From Marisimplicoccus sp965655775 (GTDB taxonomy: Bacteria; Bacteroidota; Bacteroidia; Flavobacteriales; Flavobacteriaceae): a stretch of 64,000 nt of DNA. Location of the stretch: NCBI GenBank assembly GCA_965655775.1, contig CBFHHV010000002.1, positions 60,293 to 124,292 of the forward strand. Direction: 5' to 3'. The notes beneath the pieces were generated by a model. The model was not told the DNA's origin. It made no database searches and was given only the letters and a program-made list of their open reading frames with translations. The number at the start of each line of letters is the position of its first letter. The first letter of the stretch is position 1. Below are positions 51,978-61,039 of this stretch, one piece after another. Made by a program: the position numbers and the translations under genes.

Positions 51978-52919
51978 ATGGAAAAAATTGATGCTGTTAT
52001 AACATGGGTGGATGGTTCAGAACCAAACTATCAAAAAAAGCTTAAAGAATATCTTGCTGACGACAACCAATTAAAGAGGCGTTATATTCAAGCAAATGAA
52101 ATTAATCTATGTGTGGCATCTATTGTTAAATACGCTCCATTCATAAGAAAAATCTTTATTGTAACCGACAAACAGTCTCCAAATTTAGACAACATTAAGC
52201 ATATTGTTTCCAAAGAAAAGGTTGAAATTGTTGATCATGAAGAAATATTTCGCCATAACATAGAGTTTCTTCCAACATTTAATATTAGATCAATAGATGC
52301 TTTACTTTTCAAGATTAAAGATCTATCTGAAAAGTTCATCTATTTTAATGATGATATGTTTCTCATTAAAGAGACAAATCCAGAAGATTGGTTTTTAGAT
52401 AAAAAAGCAGTCTTAACTGGAATTTGGGCTAAAACATATAATCGGCAGCCAGTTAAAACTATGTTAGAGAAAATAAAAAACTTATTGAAAATTAGGCCAA
52501 GCTTTAACGCTGCTCAATCAAAAGCTGCAAATATAGTGGGCTTTCAAAATAGGTATTTTAAGTCTTATCATTGTGGAAGACCCCAAATAAAATCAGTAAT
52601 TAAAGATTTTTATGATAAAAATCCTAAAAAGCTTGTAGACCAGATAAGATATAAGTTTAGGGATAGCAGACAATACATGCCTTTTAGTCTTTGTTGGCAC
52701 TTATTAATCAAGAAAAATAATTTTATAGAGTCGCCCATTAGTAAACTAATTGAAATAAAAAAGACTAGAGAGCTTTCACCTAACCAACTAATTAGCTTAT
52801 TAAACAAGATAGACAGTCAAGCAAATATTAAATTTTTGAATATTCAGGATCTAAATCTAGCTTCAGATATAACTCAACAAGTTTTTCAAAACTGGTTTTT
52901 TGAAAAATTAAAAAAATAA
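51978..52919 (+). CDS. Stealth-family sugar-phosphate transferase
   Basis: A 313-residue protein with the Stealth conserved regions. CR1 is IDAVITWVDGSEP near residues 4-16. NEINLCVASIVKYAPFIRKIFIVTDKQ near 36-62 and SIDALLFKIKDLSEKFIYFNDDMFL (97-121) form CR2, and HCGRPQIKSVIKDFYDK near 198-214 is CR3. Stealth enzymes transfer hexose-1-phosphate from UDP-sugars to make phosphodiester-linked capsule or surface polymers. It is translated directly after an HTH repressor under an operator array, suggesting switched surface-glycan phosphorylation. No other capsule gene is adjacent, which is unusual. Confidence 0.9.
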   Translation: MEKIDAVITWVDGSEPNYQKKLKEYLADDNQLKRRYIQANEINLCVASIVKYAPFIRKIFIVTDKQSPNLDNIKHIVSKEKVEIVDHEEIFRHNIEFLPTFNIRSIDALLFKIKDLSEKFIYFNDDMFLIKETNPEDWFLDKKAVLTGIWAKTYNRQPVKTMLEKIKNLLKIRPSFNAAQSKAANIVGFQNRYFKSYHCGRPQIKSVIKDFYDKNPKKLVDQIRYKFRDSRQYMPFSLCWHLLIKKNNFIESPISKLIEIKKTRELSPNQLISLLNKIDSQANIKFLNIQDLNLASDITQQVFQNWFFEKLKK

Positions 52920-52921
52920 AA

Positions 52922-54136
52922 CTATAGAGCTTTAATAGTCTCAACTACAGTGTCTATTTCATTTTTTGTGTTATATAAAGAAATACCCAGCCTAGTAACG
53001 CCCCCCCTATTTTCTAGACCTAACTGTTGAATTGCCTTAATGGCATAGAAATGACCGTCCCAAGCACATATGTTATGCTTAGCTAAGGATGCGCAAACCT
53101 CTTGAGGAGAATATTTAGAATGAACAAATGAAACTGTCGGCGTTCTTTCTCTACTAGAAAAATCCGGGCCAATAACAGTTGTGTTGTCAAACCCATCTAG
53201 TGATTCATAAAGATATTTTGCAAGATTAAACTCATGATCACTAATGTGTGCATATGCACTTTCCAATTTTTCTCTATATGATTCACCTTTTCCAAGTGTT
53301 GAAATGAAATCTATGGCGGCTGATACACCTGCGCATGATGCGTGGTTTAATGTGCCTGTCTCAATTATGTAGGGGGCGTTCTGGTCTTGAACTATAAGTC
53401 TATCTGGCTCAAGGCTTTGTAAAACACCAGGCCTTGAATAAAGAAAACTTATATGCGGGCCGTAAAACTTATAAGCTGAACACAACATAAAGTCACAACC
53501 TAACTTTTCTACATCGATTGAAAAGTGAGGAGCATAATGAACAGCATCTAATAAGAAATAACACTCTCGCCCTTTTAAATATTCTTTAACCTTTATAAAA
53601 TTATTTAACGTTCCTAATGCATTTGAAGACATTCCCATACAAACCATTACTGTTTTCTCGTTTATTTTATTTTTAAAATCAGAATAGTCCAACGTTCCAT
53701 TTTGCTTTAACTTAACTTCAATAATTTTAACACCAACTTCTTTCAATATCATCCATGGTCCTCTGTTTGCTTCATGATCTAGCTCAGTAACTATTACCTC
53801 ATCCCCTTCATTAAATTTTTTTGATAATGCCCTTGCTAAACTATAGTTTAATGTTGTCATATTTTGACCAATTGAAATTGAGTTAGGGCTTTTTGCACCC
53901 AGCATGGTGGCAACTTTAACTCGGAGATCATTCATAATTAAATCCGTCTCTTTGCTAGTAACAAATTCTCCATGAGTGTTGGCGTTTGACCTAAGATAGT
54001 ATTGAGAAATTGCCTCAATTACTTGAATAGGAACTTGGGTTCCTCCGGGGCCATCTAAGTATATGATTTGTTGATTAGAAGTATTAAACCTATTCAAAGA
54101 AGGAAAATATTCTCTGGTTATTTCTGAATTTAACAT
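52922..54136 (-). CDS. Cysteine-desulfurase-like class V aminotransferase lacking the active Cys
   Basis: A 404-residue fold-type-I PLP enzyme of the TIGR01976 type. The PLP lysine is Lys223 (SAYKFYGPH), with His121 stacking on PLP and Asp197 and His200 in LLDAVHYA. In SufS the mobile loop contains a Cys in RxGHHCA; here the matching stretch reads WDGHFYA, so the persulfide-forming Cys is replaced by Tyr. It may be a lyase, epimerase or hydrolase-like relative rather than a desulfurase. It is last in a tight operon behind two secreted beta-propeller genes (8-base gap). Confidence 0.85.
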   Translation of the reverse strand: MLNSEITREYFPSLNRFNTSNQQIIYLDGPGGTQVPIQVIEAISQYYLRSNANTHGEFVTSKETDLIMNDLRVKVATMLGAKSPNSISIGQNMTTLNYSLARALSKKFNEGDEVIVTELDHEANRGPWMILKEVGVKIIEVKLKQNGTLDYSDFKNKINEKTVMVCMGMSSNALGTLNNFIKVKEYLKGRECYFLLDAVHYAPHFSIDVEKLGCDFMLCSAYKFYGPHISFLYSRPGVLQSLEPDRLIVQDQNAPYIIETGTLNHASCAGVSAAIDFISTLGKGESYREKLESAYAHISDHEFNLAKYLYESLDGFDNTTVIGPDFSSRERTPTVSFVHSKYSPQEVCASLAKHNICAWDGHFYAIKAIQQLGLENRGGVTRLGISLYNTKNEIDTVVETIKAL

Positions 54137-54144
54137 AGTTTAAA

Positions 54145-55197
54145 CTAATCTGCAATTTTCCAAAAAGCAATTCCACCCGCTTGTTTTCCAACCTCAGCAG
54201 AATCAACTAATTCAAGTTCTTCTATACTGATGACATCAACTTTACCTGCCTCACCTCCTACACCTTCAACAGAAACAAAAGCATATTTGTTATCCGGTGA
54301 GATTACTACTCCATGTGGAATGTTTGTTGACGTTTTGATCTTGGAAATTTGTTGGCCTTTATCTAGGGACCAAATAGAAACCGCCCCTTCATTTTTTAAA
54401 GTAGTTATGATGTGTCTCCCATCAGTAGTAGCGGCTATATTATATGGACCTTTCCCAGTTTTAATTGTTTTTTTTACTTTCCATTCGTCAACATCAATAA
54501 TTAAGACTTTGTTTGAACCATTACCAGCTATATACAATTCTTTACCCGAAGGAGACGGAGTAACCCATGTTGGTTTAACTTTCGAATGATACATTGCATT
54601 TCTATGCTCTTTATGGTTATCAAGGCTTAGAATACGCTTGACACTCAAATCAATTGCATCTATTTCAAATAACTCTCCGGACATCATAGCGACTGAGTAG
54701 TGAAAATTTCCATCCGGAGACAATCTTGATCCATGCGGCATAATACCTGTCTTAATTTTTGTTATCTCAACCATATACTCTGGGTCAACAACCGATACTG
54801 TGCTTGTTTTCATTAGGCCATGTAAATTAAAATTAACCACATAAAGAAGTCCTGTTTTTTTTGATATTTGCATGGTAGCAGGAAAAAGGCCTAACTCAAC
54901 CTTCGATAAGGGTTCATTATTTTCAATAGAATATTTAACGACTGATCCATTTGGACTTCCATGCGCAAGTGTCAAGTACCAATATTTACCACTAGGATCA
55001 ATAGTTATTCCATGTGGACCCTCATTTTCTGTTGGCATTATCCCAACTGATATTCTATCTGTTTCTATAATTTCTATACCATCAAATTTTAGTACTGATA
55101 CTTGGTCATCTGATTCAGCTGCAACATAAACATAATAATCCTGTGAAAAGACTGTATGAAAAATTAAAAATGATAAAAATAAATATAGTCTTTGCAT
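54145..55197 (-). CDS. Secreted YncE-like beta-propeller protein
   Basis: A 350-residue protein with a signal peptide (MQRLYLFLSFLIFHTVFSQ). It then has a run of about 40-residue blades of the YVTN/YncE type, with phrases such as ITIDPSGKYWYLTLAHG, VTPSPSGKELYIAGNG and VVISPDNKYAFVS. It is probably periplasmic or extracellular and may bind a cofactor, ligand or another protein. No catalytic motif is visible. It lies 3 bases behind the LVIVD-repeat gene and 8 before the aminotransferase gene, all one operon. Confidence 0.85.
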   Translation of the reverse strand: MQRLYLFLSFLIFHTVFSQDYYVYVAAESDDQVSVLKFDGIEIIETDRISVGIMPTENEGPHGITIDPSGKYWYLTLAHGSPNGSVVKYSIENNEPLSKVELGLFPATMQISKKTGLLYVVNFNLHGLMKTSTVSVVDPEYMVEITKIKTGIMPHGSRLSPDGNFHYSVAMMSGELFEIDAIDLSVKRILSLDNHKEHRNAMYHSKVKPTWVTPSPSGKELYIAGNGSNKVLIIDVDEWKVKKTIKTGKGPYNIAATTDGRHIITTLKNEGAVSIWSLDKGQQISKIKTSTNIPHGVVISPDNKYAFVSVEGVGGEAGKVDVISIEELELVDSAEVGKQAGGIAFWKIAD

Positions 55198-55200
55198 AAT

Positions 55201-57222
55201 CTAATCTATTAGTCTTGGTCTATCTAAATATTCATTGATTTTTGAATTATCAGGCTGCGTTGGTAATACTTTTGAAGACCCTATTCCTCCATTGTGATCT
55301 GAATAAAAGACATGACCTTTATAAAGCTGCGCACCCCAAGACATAGCTGCATTAGGAATGTATCCATTTGGATTTGCAGTGTTAATGTGGCCGATTTCTC
55401 GTCCCTGTCTAAAAAGGTCTCCCAGCAATTCTCCGCTTATATCCACAATTCTCACCCCTCCTGTATACATAGCAACATACAGTATATCGTCCTCGATCCA
55501 GTAGTTATGAGAACCATGGCCAGGAAGTTCATATCGTGCTACTTCAACTGGATTGTTTATATCTGTAAAGTCAACAAAATGAAGAAATCCTGCCGTCTCA
55601 TTAGTGGTATATACATCAATTCCTTGAGGAAATATTTCATCACCTAAAATTGTATAAAACTTATCAGTTGATTTGCTTTTAAAAGGGAATGTTGCATGAT
55701 GAGCTCCTGATTCATAACTATAATTTGCCATTGCTACAGGGTTTGATGGTGAACCACCTGCAACTCCATTTCCCACATCAATCATATATACACCGTGCTT
55801 CCAGTTAGAAGAGTATGCAATCCCATCCTCAATCCACACATCGTGTATTGCTTGCCCTTTTTCACCTATTTCAAACATACCAACTTCAAATGGGCTTCTT
55901 GGATCCTCAATATTTATAACATAAAACCTTTCCCCGTTACTAAGAGCATAAACATGGTCCTCATATATAAATAAATTGTGAACACCTCCAGTTAAATTTG
56001 TTGTATATTCTGATATAATTTTTACATTATATGGATCAGTGGTATCAAGAATTACAATCCCATTTCTCCTATTGGATGCACCCTCTCTACTTATAATAGA
56101 TATTTTTCCATCTGCTGAAACTTTAACATCATTGACAGTTCTAGCATCAACTTGGACACTATCAATTTTTTTCAAATTACTAGGGTCTGTAACGTCCCAA
56201 AAATATGTCGTACCATCTGCACCCCAGGTTCCAGAAACTGCATAGTCATTTCCATCTTGACCCTCAAAAACCCAAAAGTCTGAGGTATGCTTGTCCTCAA
56301 CTGTTCCTGATCCAACGGTAACTACTTCTCTTTTGATGCCTCTATCATAAACAACTAATGGCTTTGAAATTGACTTTTCGCCTACTGTAACTGTAATTAA
56401 ATACTTACCTGCTGTTTCGGCAACAAACCTGCCATCATCCTTTATCAATCCTGCTGCAGTTGTGCTTTTGTCAAAAGACTCGCCAGAAAAAGAATAAGTT
56501 ATAGGAGCATCTATAACTATGCTTCCTTTTTTATCATATGCTGTTGTAGAAAACTTTACTACATCCCCTGTTCTAGCTACATCAAGATTAGCATTAATTG
56601 AAAGTTTAGAAATTGGTGTTTCTTTAATTTTAAAACTTAAAGATGTTGAAACTCCATCAAGTTCAATTTTAAGTTTTGCGTTACCTGGTTTTAACGCTTT
56701 GACATTGTTAAGGTTATCTATTTCAACAAGATTATTTTCTGAGCTTATCTGAATATTAGCATCAAATCTCGTAAAGCCATAAGCATCAACTATTTTATAT
56801 TGAAGAGGCACATATGAGCCTGTATATACAGTTTCTCTGCTTAGATTAACTTGTAACTCTTTAGGCTTAGCGAAGTTAACAATTACATCAAAGTCTCTGC
56901 TAACTCTTCCTTCAGAAAGTCCAAGACAAAGTGCAATTACTTTATGCTTACCTGGAACTTCTCCCTTAATAGTTCCTCTTCTTCTATTAAAACTAATTCC
57001 GTCATCCCAGTTTAGTGCTCCATTTTTATTGTAATAAAATATATTTGGACATTCTACTTTATTTCCATCCTTGTCTAAAATGTTTGTGATAGGCTCAAAA
57101 ATCTCGCCCACTTCTATCTTTAAATTTTCAAGGTTTGAAGTCACAGTAAACTCCTGTGAGTTTAAATAAATAGAAGAAAATAAAAAAGTTGAAAGTATTA
57201 GTTTAAAAACATCTTTTTTCAT
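55201..57222 (-). CDS. Secreted protein with Ig-like and LVIVD-repeat domains
   Basis: A 673-residue secreted protein with a signal peptide ending near residue 23 (YLNSQ). About residues 25-295 form Ig-like (BIG2-type) beta domains, for example AYDKKGSIVIDAPITYSF. About 305-650 form a beta-propeller with LVIVD repeats such as NGIVILDTTDPYNVKI, RFYVINIEDPRSPF and GGVRIVDISGE, with HDVWIEDGIAYSS between. LVIVD proteins are often found in surface complexes of marine bacteria. It is first of the three-gene operon and 48 bases behind katG. Confidence 0.85.
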   Translation of the reverse strand: MKKDVFKLILSTFLFSSIYLNSQEFTVTSNLENLKIEVGEIFEPITNILDKDGNKVECPNIFYYNKNGALNWDDGISFNRRRGTIKGEVPGKHKVIALCLGLSEGRVSRDFDVIVNFAKPKELQVNLSRETVYTGSYVPLQYKIVDAYGFTRFDANIQISSENNLVEIDNLNNVKALKPGNAKLKIELDGVSTSLSFKIKETPISKLSINANLDVARTGDVVKFSTTAYDKKGSIVIDAPITYSFSGESFDKSTTAAGLIKDDGRFVAETAGKYLITVTVGEKSISKPLVVYDRGIKREVVTVGSGTVEDKHTSDFWVFEGQDGNDYAVSGTWGADGTTYFWDVTDPSNLKKIDSVQVDARTVNDVKVSADGKISIISREGASNRRNGIVILDTTDPYNVKIISEYTTNLTGGVHNLFIYEDHVYALSNGERFYVINIEDPRSPFEVGMFEIGEKGQAIHDVWIEDGIAYSSNWKHGVYMIDVGNGVAGGSPSNPVAMANYSYESGAHHATFPFKSKSTDKFYTILGDEIFPQGIDVYTTNETAGFLHFVDFTDINNPVEVARYELPGHGSHNYWIEDDILYVAMYTGGVRIVDISGELLGDLFRQGREIGHINTANPNGYIPNAAMSWGAQLYKGHVFYSDHNGGIGSSKVLPTQPDNSKINEYLDRPRLID

Positions 57223-57270
57223 ACTGATTTTTTATAGTTGTTAAATATAGAAATTATATCATGTAATAGT

Positions 57271-59451
57271 TTAAAAAAGATCTGCATTCATCACTTTTGA
57301 CCATGCTTGTGCAAAATCATTAATGAATTTTTCTTTGTTGTCATCCTGAGCATAAAGCTCTGCATAGGATCTTAAAATTGAATTCGAGCCAAAAACTAAA
57401 TCAACAGATGAAGCAGTCCATTTTAGCCCTCCGGACTGTCTATCTCTCAATTCATAATTATTCTCTCCTACTACGGTCCAAGTATTATTCATGTCAGTAA
57501 GGTTGACAAAAAAGTCATTAGATAAAACTCCTTCGTTGTCTGAAAAAACACCAGCTTTATTTCCGATGTGATTTGCACCCAGCACTCTCATACCTCCAAC
57601 AAGCACTGTCATTTCAGGCGCTGTTAAACCAAGTAGTTGAGCCTGATCAACCATTAACTCTTCCGGACTTGATTTAGATTTTCCTCCAAACCAATTTCTA
57701 AACCCGTCTGCTGCAGGCTCTAGATTTGAGAAAGAATTTTCATCAGTCATCTCCTGAGATGCATCTCCTCTCCCTTTTTTAAATTGAATTGACAAGCTAG
57801 TACCAGCCGCTTCTGCAGCCTCTTCAACTGCAAGGTTACCAGCTATAATAATTGTATCAGCAAGACTAGCTCCTGTTTCTGAAGAAATTTTTCTTAAAAC
57901 TTCAAGTGTCTTTGCAAGTCTTTCAGGTTCATTTGCATACCAATCCTTCTGAGGTGAAAGAGAAATTCTTGCACCATTAGCTCCTCCTCTTAGATCAGAG
58001 CATCTGAAAGTTTTTGCACTGTCCCACGCAATCGCCACACGGTCTGAGATAGACAATCCAGAGTTAGAAACCTGTGTCTTAACATCCTCCTCATTATAGT
58101 CTTTGTTTCCTGCAGGAACTGGATCTTGCCAAATCAAATCTTCCTTAGGAAAATTAGGCCCAATATATCTTGTTTTTGGCCCCATATCTCTGTGTGTTAG
58201 CTTAAACCAAGCTTTAGCAAATGTATTAGAGAAGTACTCTTGATCATCTTTAAACTTAGTACATATTTCATTATAAATTGGATCCATTTTCATGGCCATA
58301 TCTGCGTCAGTCATTATTGGATTCTTTCTAATGGATGGGTTTGTAGCATCAACAGGTTTGTCTTCCTCCAAGATGTCTACTGGTTCCCATTGCCAAGCTC
58401 CTGCTGGACTTTTTTTCAGTTCCCAATCATGATTAAAAAGCATGTCAAAATAACCGTTATCCCATTTAGTTGGATTAGTAGTCCATGCACCTTCAAGTCC
58501 ACTTGTTACTACACCTTTCTCCCTTAGAGTCGGATTTATCCACCCAAATCCTTGATCCTCAATATTTGCCGCTTCAGGCTCCTTACCCAGCTTTGATTCA
58601 TCACCGTTACCATGGGCTTTACCAACAGTATGGCCTCCTGCTGTAAGAGCTGCAGTCTCCTCATCATTCATGGCCATTCTAGCAAATGTTTCCCTTACTT
58701 GAAGTGCGGTTTTCATTGGATCAGGCTTCCCGTTCACACCTTCAGGATTAACATATATCAACCCCATATGAGTAGCACCTAACGGAGTTTCAAGGGTCGA
58801 AGGATCTTCTAAATCTTCATACCTGTTTTCACTTGGAGCCATAATTTGATCCTCAGGGCCCCAATATATATCAATTTCTGGTTGCCATATATCTGGTCTT
58901 CCATATGAAAAACCAAATGTTTTTAGACCCATGCTTTCATAAGCTATGTTTCCAGCAAGAATAAATAAATCTGCCCAGCTTATTTTATTACCATATTTCT
59001 TCTTAATAGGCCACATTAACCTCCTTGCTTTGTCAAGATTTCCATTATCAGGCCAAGAGTTTAAAGGCGCAAACCTTAAGTTTCCTGTTCCTGCACCACC
59101 CCTTCCGTCTGCAACTCTGTATGTCCCAGCAGCATGCCAAGCCATCCTAATCATTAAACCTCCATAATGACCCCAATCAGCTGGCCACCATGATTGTGGT
59201 GTGGTCATTAGTTCATGCATATCATTTTCAAGAGCCTCAAAGTCTAATTTTTTAACCTCTTCTCTGTAATCAAAATCTTTAGAATATGGATTTGTTTTCT
59301 CATCATGCTGATGAAGAATATCCAAATTAAGTCTTTTTGGCCACCATTTTAGTGGCGATGTGGTTGGAGATGTTGAGCTCCCATGAATAAATGGGCACTT
59401 GCCGTTTGACATAGTATTGACAGAAGAGCCATTTTTTTGTATATGTTCCAT
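57271..59451 (-). CDS. katG: Catalase-peroxidase
   Basis: A 726-residue bifunctional catalase-peroxidase with two peroxidase-like halves. The distal haem pocket is RMAWHAAGTYR (Arg102, Trp105, His106), and TAGGHTVGKAHG near 270-281 carries the proximal His. LIYVNPEGVNG provides the Tyr of the Met-Tyr-Trp cross-link. The length matches typical KatG. It removes hydrogen peroxide. The next genes (LVIVD, YncE, aminotransferase) follow on the same strand after 48 bases and may be co-expressed. The 249 bases upstream, to 59700, are AT-rich and show no gene or clear promoter box. Confidence 0.96.
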   Translation of the reverse strand: MEHIQKNGSSVNTMSNGKCPFIHGSSTSPTTSPLKWWPKRLNLDILHQHDEKTNPYSKDFDYREEVKKLDFEALENDMHELMTTPQSWWPADWGHYGGLMIRMAWHAAGTYRVADGRGGAGTGNLRFAPLNSWPDNGNLDKARRLMWPIKKKYGNKISWADLFILAGNIAYESMGLKTFGFSYGRPDIWQPEIDIYWGPEDQIMAPSENRYEDLEDPSTLETPLGATHMGLIYVNPEGVNGKPDPMKTALQVRETFARMAMNDEETAALTAGGHTVGKAHGNGDESKLGKEPEAANIEDQGFGWINPTLREKGVVTSGLEGAWTTNPTKWDNGYFDMLFNHDWELKKSPAGAWQWEPVDILEEDKPVDATNPSIRKNPIMTDADMAMKMDPIYNEICTKFKDDQEYFSNTFAKAWFKLTHRDMGPKTRYIGPNFPKEDLIWQDPVPAGNKDYNEEDVKTQVSNSGLSISDRVAIAWDSAKTFRCSDLRGGANGARISLSPQKDWYANEPERLAKTLEVLRKISSETGASLADTIIIAGNLAVEEAAEAAGTSLSIQFKKGRGDASQEMTDENSFSNLEPAADGFRNWFGGKSKSSPEELMVDQAQLLGLTAPEMTVLVGGMRVLGANHIGNKAGVFSDNEGVLSNDFFVNLTDMNNTWTVVGENNYELRDRQSGGLKWTASSVDLVFGSNSILRSYAELYAQDDNKEKFINDFAQAWSKVMNADLF

Positions 59452-59700
59452 AGTAGTGAGTTTAGCCCCTTAAATTAAAAACTTTTTAAATAATGGCATA
59501 ATAACTTAAGAAACTTATTAATATTTTTTACTTAAACATTATAACTAAAGGTTATAGCTAAATACGGTGACAAAAAGCTATTTAAAATTTAATAACCTTA
59601 ATTTTATTTTTTTTTAAATTTATACATTGAGATATTATTTTATTATTGGCTACTTATTTTTAATAATATATTGGATCTATATTAAGTTGTTAAAGAAAAA

Positions 59701-59955
59701 ATGAGATATAATATTATTGAAACAGAAAAAGATCAAAGACAAAAAGAGCTTAATGGAAATACCATGCTTTACAAAAAAACCAAAATAGAGCATGATTCTT
59801 CAATAAGTGAATATGAAATGGTAGTTACTTATTTTGAAAACGATATTGATTTTGGTGTTTTTAAGGATAATGTGGTAATTAAAGATGAGGAGTTGGTTAA
59901 TTTTCTTAAATCGATTTTTTTTGATTATATGTTAACAAACATAAAGCCATCTTAA
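59701..59955 (+). CDS. Hypothetical protein, 84 residues
   Basis: A small acidic protein without signal peptide, membrane segment or Cys. I recognise no family. The middle has VVTYFENDIDFGVFKDNVV, beta-rich in look, and the C-terminus is helical. The gene starts with ATG and lies 10 bases before the DUF975 membrane protein gene, so the pair probably forms an operon. Co-direction and spacing are the only support for it. Confidence 0.6.
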   Translation: MRYNIIETEKDQRQKELNGNTMLYKKTKIEHDSSISEYEMVVTYFENDIDFGVFKDNVVIKDEELVNFLKSIFFDYMLTNIKPS

Positions 59956-59965
59956 AAATTAATTT

Positions 59966-60556
59966 ATGATAACAAATCGAGATTTAGTTGAAAATACAAA
60001 GCCAATTTTAAAAGATATATATATACAAGTATTCTTGTGCCTAATTTTAGCTTCTATTTTGCCACAAATAATTGCATCTCCTGCTCCACAAAATCCAATT
60101 TTAAATATTATAGTGGTTTGTCTATCAGGATATATTCAACTAGGTATTGCTGTTTTTTGTCTCGATGTCTATAATAAAGGTGAGGGGGATTTTACAACAA
60201 TTTTTAGTCGTTTTAATGGAATAAAGCCTATTCTTTTTATACTAATTCTCTCAATCGCTGTTATTCTTGGGTTTATACTTTTAATTATACCCGGTATTAT
60301 TTTAGCACTAATGTACTCTCAGGTTTTTTTCATACTTGCAGATGATCCCGATATTGGTGTTATTGAAGCTTTTAACTTAAGTGAAAAAATGATGAGAAAT
60401 AATAAATGGCAGCTTTTTATGCTTAACTTGGAAGCCATTTTATACTTTATTGCTGGAGTTTTTACTTTATTTATTTGGTGGGTATGGCTTCTTCCAAGGT
60501 ATTCTATTGCATACGCTGGTTTTTATGAAGAGCTTAAAAAAGAGTTTAAAAGTTAA
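59966..60556 (+). CDS. DUF975-like integral membrane protein
   Basis: A 196-residue membrane protein with four to five hydrophobic segments (about 20-42, 46-68, 90-118, 126-145 and 158-184). FILLIIPGIILALMYSQVFFILADD and the helix IEAFNLSEKMMRNNKWQLF resemble the DUF975 family, whose role is unknown. It follows the 84-residue gene by 10 bases. A copy of the duplicated 140-bp element with a terminator begins 16 bases after its stop codon. Confidence 0.8.
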   Translation: MITNRDLVENTKPILKDIYIQVFLCLILASILPQIIASPAPQNPILNIIVVCLSGYIQLGIAVFCLDVYNKGEGDFTTIFSRFNGIKPILFILILSIAVILGFILLIIPGIILALMYSQVFFILADDPDIGVIEAFNLSEKMMRNNKWQLFMLNLEAILYFIAGVFTLFIWWVWLLPRYSIAYAGFYEELKKEFKS

Positions 60557-60571
60557 AGGCTACCTTAATTA

Positions 60572-60714
60572 TTTATTAATGATTTTATAAAATACAGACA
60601 ACATCAGTCGATTGTAAAAATCTCAAGTTTGTAATGCTTTAATTCCTATTAAAGCTATTTCATATACATGGTTTTTTTTGAGTGAGCCCCCTTTTTAATT
60701 AAGGGGTTTTTTAT
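60572..60714 (+). repeat. Duplicated ~140-bp element, copy A (structured 3' element plus terminator)
   Basis: Copy A is related to copy B (63640-63779). By hand alignment 68 of the first 84 positions agree without gaps. It contains a perfect hairpin, GCTTTAAT and ATTAAAGC around TCCT (60636-60655), and ends in a C-rich/G-rich terminator. It occupies much of the 323-base gene-free stretch 60557-60879. Both copies lie in the same orientation just after a gene stop. It could be a small RNA or a conserved 3'-UTR element. I do not know a named family. Confidence 0.7.
60686..60713 (+). terminator. Rho-independent terminator in repeat copy A
   Basis: CCCCTT (60688-60693) pairs with AAGGGG (60701-60706), followed by a run of T. 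It ends transcripts from the DUF975 gene and the upstream part of copy A. Confidence 0.82.
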
Positions 60715-60775
60715 AAGGAAATTAAGTTTTTTTAACCTTAAACATGGTTCAGGCTCCAAAATGACCGCGATAATA

Positions 60776-60814
60776 TTTTGAGTTTTTAAATTGTTATAAA
60801 ATAATAACTCAAAA
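60776..60814. promoter_or_regulatory. Inverted repeat before the second mini-CDGSH gene
   Basis: TTTTGAGTT (60776-60784) and AACTCAAAA (60806-60814) are perfect inverted copies separated by 21 AT-rich bases. It lies 65 bases before the ATG at 60880. It may be an operator or a weak hairpin; nothing more can be said from sequence. The rest of 60715-60879 shows no gene. Confidence 0.4.
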
Positions 60815-60879
60815 ATTTAAAATACTGATAATACTGAGTTAAAGTTTCTTGATAATACATTCAGTAAATTAAAATTAAA

Positions 60880-60996
60880 ATGAACAATTCAAATTTAGAT
60901 TCAAACGCTAACATATATGTAAATGTTGAATGTTCTTGCGGACAAACATCCAACCCTTATGGAATATGTGATGGCACTCACTGGAGTTGTAGGTAA
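60880..60996 (+). CDS. Mini CDGSH-type iron-sulfur protein (38 residues)
   Basis: A 38-residue frame with CSCGQTSNPYGICDGTH at residues 18-34, the same spacing as in the 27-residue protein at 50880-50963 (CxCGxTxxPxGxCDGxH). Likely ligands are Cys18, Cys20, Cys30 and His34. An extra Cys37 follows. An Asn/Ser-rich leader of 16 residues comes before. The gene is 43 bases before the 250-residue unknown gene and 165 bases after copy A. Two unlinked genes with the same rare motif make a chance match unlikely. Confidence 0.68.
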   Translation: MNNSNLDSNANIYVNVECSCGQTSNPYGICDGTHWSCR

Positions 60997-61039
60997 TTAA
61001 TTATAATTACTAATTGATGTTGTGATTAAATTCAACTAA

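Noticed and set aside
51978..52919. Toxin-antitoxin pair of HTH and downstream gene
   Set aside because: The downstream protein has clear Stealth regions CR1-CR3 and the size of a transferase, not a toxin.
60740..60775. tRNA T-arm-like sequence GGTTCAGGCTCC
   Set aside because: The flanks do not form a T stem, acceptor or anticodon arm.
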